DNA of 64,000 nt from positions 7,961,501 to 8,025,500 of the forward strand of contig OX359193.1 in NCBI GenBank assembly GCA_947172415.1. The letters run 5' to 3'. The notes under the pieces are model-generated. The model saw nothing but the letters and a program-made list of their open reading frames with translations. It was not told the origin of the DNA and did no database searches. Origin of the DNA: Chondrosia reniformis. Its lineage: Eukaryota > Porifera > Demospongiae > Chondrillida > Chondrillidae. The translations under genes were made by a program, and so were the position numbers. Of this stretch, positions 63,392 through 64,000 are shown piece by piece; position 1 is the first letter of the stretch, and each line of letters starts with the position of its first letter.

Positions 63392-64000
63392 CCAGTTGCT
63401 TGTTTTAAAAGCATATTCATTGGCTAATATACGTACAAACTTGAGCACTATGGAAACCCTATAATCCTGGGACACCTTATAGATTTCTTTTGGGTTTCTT
63501 TGTAGCATCATAGAAACTTGTAAACCTAGCTACAAGGTTATATACACAAATGCGTGGCAGACATGTATATCTATATACCATATACAAACAGTGTGAATTG
63601 CAAATTAATAGGATATATACATGTACAGTGTATGTGGAAACAAACTTATAGTGAAGTAATTCTTAAGCATTCATTTTCTTTAATACCAGTGGCCTCAGTC
63701 TTTGAAGCAAATCACATGTTAACCTTCCATTTCAATCCTGGGCTGCCTGAATGCCATGGTAACTGGGCAGTTATACCCTGTCAACTCAGACTTTAGTGTA
63801 GATGCGTACATTGGTATATATAAGATGAGCTCTTTAATATAAAATGTCAAAACAAGCGGTCAATATCATTACAAAAATGTTTAAACATGCTGTAATTATG
63901 CACTAAACTATTCCAATATATAAAGCAGCATCTTGTCTATGCACACACTAAAATTACGAAAATAAATTAATACGTAATTCTAAAGACACACAGCCTGTGT
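63392..64000. other. Intergenic region before a third helicase copy
   Basis: Matches 27,913-28,521, the region between the EGF gene and the 3' end of the complete helicase, with an offset of about 35,479. The helicase stop codon would fall about 12 bases past the window end. No gene within the stretch. Confidence 0.7.

Noticed and set aside
1-64000. CRISPR arrays, bacterial operons, tRNA or rRNA genes
   Set aside because: No regularly spaced short repeats with unique spacers, no ribosome-binding sites, and no convincing tRNA or rRNA sequence; the gene structure is eukaryotic.

Overview
The window looks like nuclear DNA of an animal, most likely a demosponge of the Amphimedon type. The evidence is AT-rich sequence, many short introns with GT..AG borders, rows of calcium-binding EGF exons that all begin and end in phase 1, sushi, Ig, FN3 and TIL modules, and many small inverted-repeat elements. 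The organism is an inference. All intron borders below were placed by reading splice signals and checking reading phase; none is supported here by transcripts.

The 64 kb is a tandem array of one four-gene unit: kelch gene (+), intronless MFS transporter (-), large secreted EGF/sushi/Ig protein gene (-), HELZ2-like helicase gene (-). Unit 1 (1 to about 19,680) has the 3' part of kelch, a full MFS gene, a full 2,301-aa EGF/sushi/Ig gene and the 3' half of a helicase gene. Unit 2 (about 19,680-40,840) has a 5' part of the EGF/sushi/Ig gene, broken by repeats, a frameshift and truncation, followed by the only complete helicase gene, whose first recognisable exon is a protein-kinase domain spliced in phase to the helicase. 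Unit 3 (43,035 to the end) has complete kelch, MFS and EGF/sushi/Ig genes and stops about 12 bases before the expected end of a third helicase copy. The seam at about 19,680 joins coding sequence of the helicase directly to coding sequence of the EGF/sushi/Ig gene, as expected if about 17 kb (helicase 5' half, kelch, MFS, EGF gene 3' half) was deleted from an older, regular array.

The most striking object is a 7,126-bp segment (47,221-54,346) in the last intron of the third EGF/sushi/Ig gene. Its ends are inverted repeats, it is flanked by a duplicated TA, and the first gene copy holds the matching empty site. It carries 13 exons (eight EGF, TIL, IgGFc-binding-like, Calx-beta-like, EGF, stop) on the same strand as the host and with matching phase, so host transcripts could take a new 1,004-residue C-terminus in place of the FN3 end. 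A 291-bp miniature element with the same kind of ends lies inside it.

Unit 2 also carries three long hairpin elements, two copies of a tail ending in a small hairpin, and a two-exon fragment of an unrelated gene. How the four genes work together is not shown by sequence. The EGF/sushi/Ig product is secreted and probably cut by a furin-like protease. The kinase-helicase resembles vertebrate HELZ2, an interferon-induced RNA helicase, so a role in RNA surveillance is a reasonable guess. Because units 1 and 3 differ by only about 1%, recent duplication and unmerged haplotypes in the assembly must both be considered.
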